A model generated the notes under the pieces. That model had not been told where the DNA came from. It searched no databases and saw only the letters and a program-made list of their open reading frames with translations. Below are positions 5,181-6,335 of a stretch of 6,335 bases of DNA, piece by piece (position 1 is the first letter of the stretch; each line of letters starts with the position of its first letter). The position numbers were made by a program, and so were the translations under genes. Source of the stretch: Acidobacteriaceae bacterium UBA1795 (GTDB lineage: Bacteria; Acidobacteriota; Terriglobia; Terriglobales; Acidobacteriaceae); contig DCFV01000167.1 of assembly GCA_002314435.1 (NCBI GenBank), positions 1 through 6,335 of the forward strand, read 5' to 3'.

Positions 5181-6194
5181 TTATTTGATGCCTATCACCA
5201 TGGAGTCCGGCCCTACCAGATGTTCTACGCGCGCCTGGCGGAAGCCGGCATCCCGCATCCAGCCAACACAGTCTGCGCCGGTGTAGTCGAAGCCGCCCGG
5301 GGTTTCAACGAGCATATTCAGGCTCATCAGCAGCCCCATGGAGTTCTTGGAGCGGTCGTCGTCAATGATGGCGTCATATGCGATGAAGGCGCCACCGGCC
5401 GGAAGTGCCTCATATGCCTTGCCGATCAGCATGCGCTTTTCTTCAAGGTTCCAGTCGTGCAGGATGTGTCCCATCATCAGCACGTCTGCTTTGGGAAGCG
5501 GGTCGGTAAAGAAGCTGCCTGGCTTGAAGCGGACGCGCGAAGAGAGGCCGTTGGTTTCCACATACTCTTCGAAGATGGGCGCAACCTCAGGCAGGTCGAA
5601 CCCCGTGCCTTCGATATGCGGATTCCGGAGCGCCACCTGGACAATCAGATCGCCCTGGGCGGTGCCGCAGTCCACTGCGGACTTGTAGTCTGCCCACGGG
5701 AACTGTGCTGCGATGGCCATGTTGGAGCCGTGGCTGATGCCGGTCATGGCGCGCAGAAAGCCCTTCAGGCGAGCGGGATCGGCATAGAGAGCGGCGAAGA
5801 CATCGGATTCGCCGCGTGCCTCATTCTGGAGTTCGCCGGTGCGGAGAGCCGCTGTCAGATTGCTCCACTGCGGATAAAGCCTCCGGTTGGCCATTTCGAG
5901 CATGCCGCCGATGTAGGAGGGCTTGTGCTTGTCGAGGAACAGGTGAGTAGAGGGCGTGTTGGCATACACGCCGTCGTTGCGCTCCAGGAAGCCGAGTGCC
6001 ACCAGGGCGTCGAGAAAATCGCGGGAGGCGCGGGGATGCAGACCGAGCCGTCCGGTGAGCGTGTCGAGGTCCTGGGGACTCTTGGCCAATTCGGTGAAGA
6101 CTTCCATCTCCACGGCACTGAGCAGTGTCTTTGAGGCCCAGAAGGCAAGGCCGGTCTGCAGAATGTGATCTGGTGTGAGTAAGGGCGCAGTCAT
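5181..6194 (-). CDS. SAM-dependent O-methyltransferase (family 2, plant/ASMT type)
   Basis: A 337-residue methyltransferase of the Methyltransf_2 type, which transfers methyl from S-adenosylmethionine to hydroxyl groups of small molecules (phenolics, polyketides, carotenoids). The N-terminal winged-helix dimerisation domain covers about 10-85 (G49-LGL-HPRASRDFLDAL region, L70-ER-N73). The Rossmann domain starts at about 170: A173-VDCGTAQGD-L183 is SAM motif I, G198-FDLPEV-A205 holds the acidic ribose-binding residue D200, F223-KPGSF-F229 follows, and H243-ILHD-W248 carries the probable catalytic H246. Motif I reads GTAQG where GGGxG is usual. The length is normal. The ATG start has only a weak purine-rich sequence upstream (AAAGAGA). 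It is followed by a stem-loop and then the phosphotransacylase gene on the same strand 182 bases on. No polyketide or pigment genes are visible, so the substrate is unknown. Confidence 0.9.
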   Translation of the reverse strand: MTAPLLTPDHILQTGLAFWASKTLLSAVEMEVFTELAKSPQDLDTLTGRLGLHPRASRDFLDALVALGFLERNDGVYANTPSTHLFLDKHKPSYIGGMLEMANRRLYPQWSNLTAALRTGELQNEARGESDVFAALYADPARLKGFLRAMTGISHGSNMAIAAQFPWADYKSAVDCGTAQGDLIVQVALRNPHIEGTGFDLPEVAPIFEEYVETNGLSSRVRFKPGSFFTDPLPKADVLMMGHILHDWNLEEKRMLIGKAYEALPAGGAFIAYDAIIDDDRSKNSMGLLMSLNMLVETPGGFDYTGADCVGWMRDAGFRQARVEHLVGPDSMVIGIK

Positions 6195-6335
6195 CTTGTC
6201 TCTTTCTTAAAGCGAGGCTCACGCATCGCTCAGAGTTAGGGAATGTGTCGACATCGGGAAGCACGCCTTATGGGAAGGGGCCCCAGGCGGAGTGGAACGA
6301 GTGTACTGGAACGCGGCGACGTTTGGGGAGTCTGT

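Noticed and set aside
5142..6134. 330-codon open frame on the plus strand
   Set aside because: Antisense to the methyltransferase gene, which has clear motifs; the antisense product resembles no domain I recognise.
6195..6335. Promoter or operator upstream of the methyltransferase gene
   Set aside because: TGTCGACA and GGGGCCCC palindromes and an AGCGA/TCGCT repeat are present, but no convincing -35/-10 pair is found and such short palindromes are expected by chance in GC-rich DNA.

Overview
The window is an ordinary stretch of bacterial chromosome, GC-rich by eye (about 60 %, not counted). It holds seven complete protein-coding genes and no tRNA, rRNA, CRISPR array or insertion sequence. 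The gene mix (a secreted YceI protein beside a MarR regulator, a sialate/lactate-type MFS carrier, a lone PhoU, a single-domain phosphate acyltransferase and a family 2 O-methyltransferase), together with non-AUG starts and strong third-position GC, fits a soil Acidobacteriota (Terriglobia) genome. That placement is an inference of modest confidence. Nothing here proves a taxon.

Left part (1-1599), minus strand: a YceI-family secreted lipid/isoprenoid-binding protein (693-1268) is followed 75 bases downstream by a MarR-family repressor (57-617). An 18-base near-perfect palindrome at 1422-1439 overlaps a plausible -10 element upstream of the YceI gene and is a good candidate operator for that regulator, so the pair may be an autoregulated unit. 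A stem-loop separates the two genes. A second, perfect stem-loop lies inside the last codons of the marR gene and probably ends the transcript. The 331-base gap 1269-1599 also carries a dense cluster of GC-rich palindromes (1315-1381) in the likely YceI leader, a stem-loop at 1472-1494, and the promoter of the next gene.

Middle part (1600-3933), plus strand: a 79-residue FmdB-type zinc-ribbon protein with a GTG start and a cysteine-rich tail, then a 12-helix MFS transporter (possibly translated from a leaderless mRNA), then phoU with a TTG start. phoU is not accompanied by pst or phoBR genes here.

Right part (4018-6194), minus strand: a phosphate acetyl/butyryltransferase, convergent with phoU across a strong bidirectional terminator, and upstream of it a SAM-dependent O-methyltransferase with its own stem-loop after the stop. 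The last 141 bases (6195-6335) are the methyltransferase upstream region; I see no gene and no convincing promoter there.

I did not find a clearly new multi-gene system. The observations most worth testing are the YceI/MarR operator with its structured leader, the terminator folded into the marR coding end, the possible leaderless start of the transporter, and the hairpin abutting the ribosome binding site of the phosphotransacylase.
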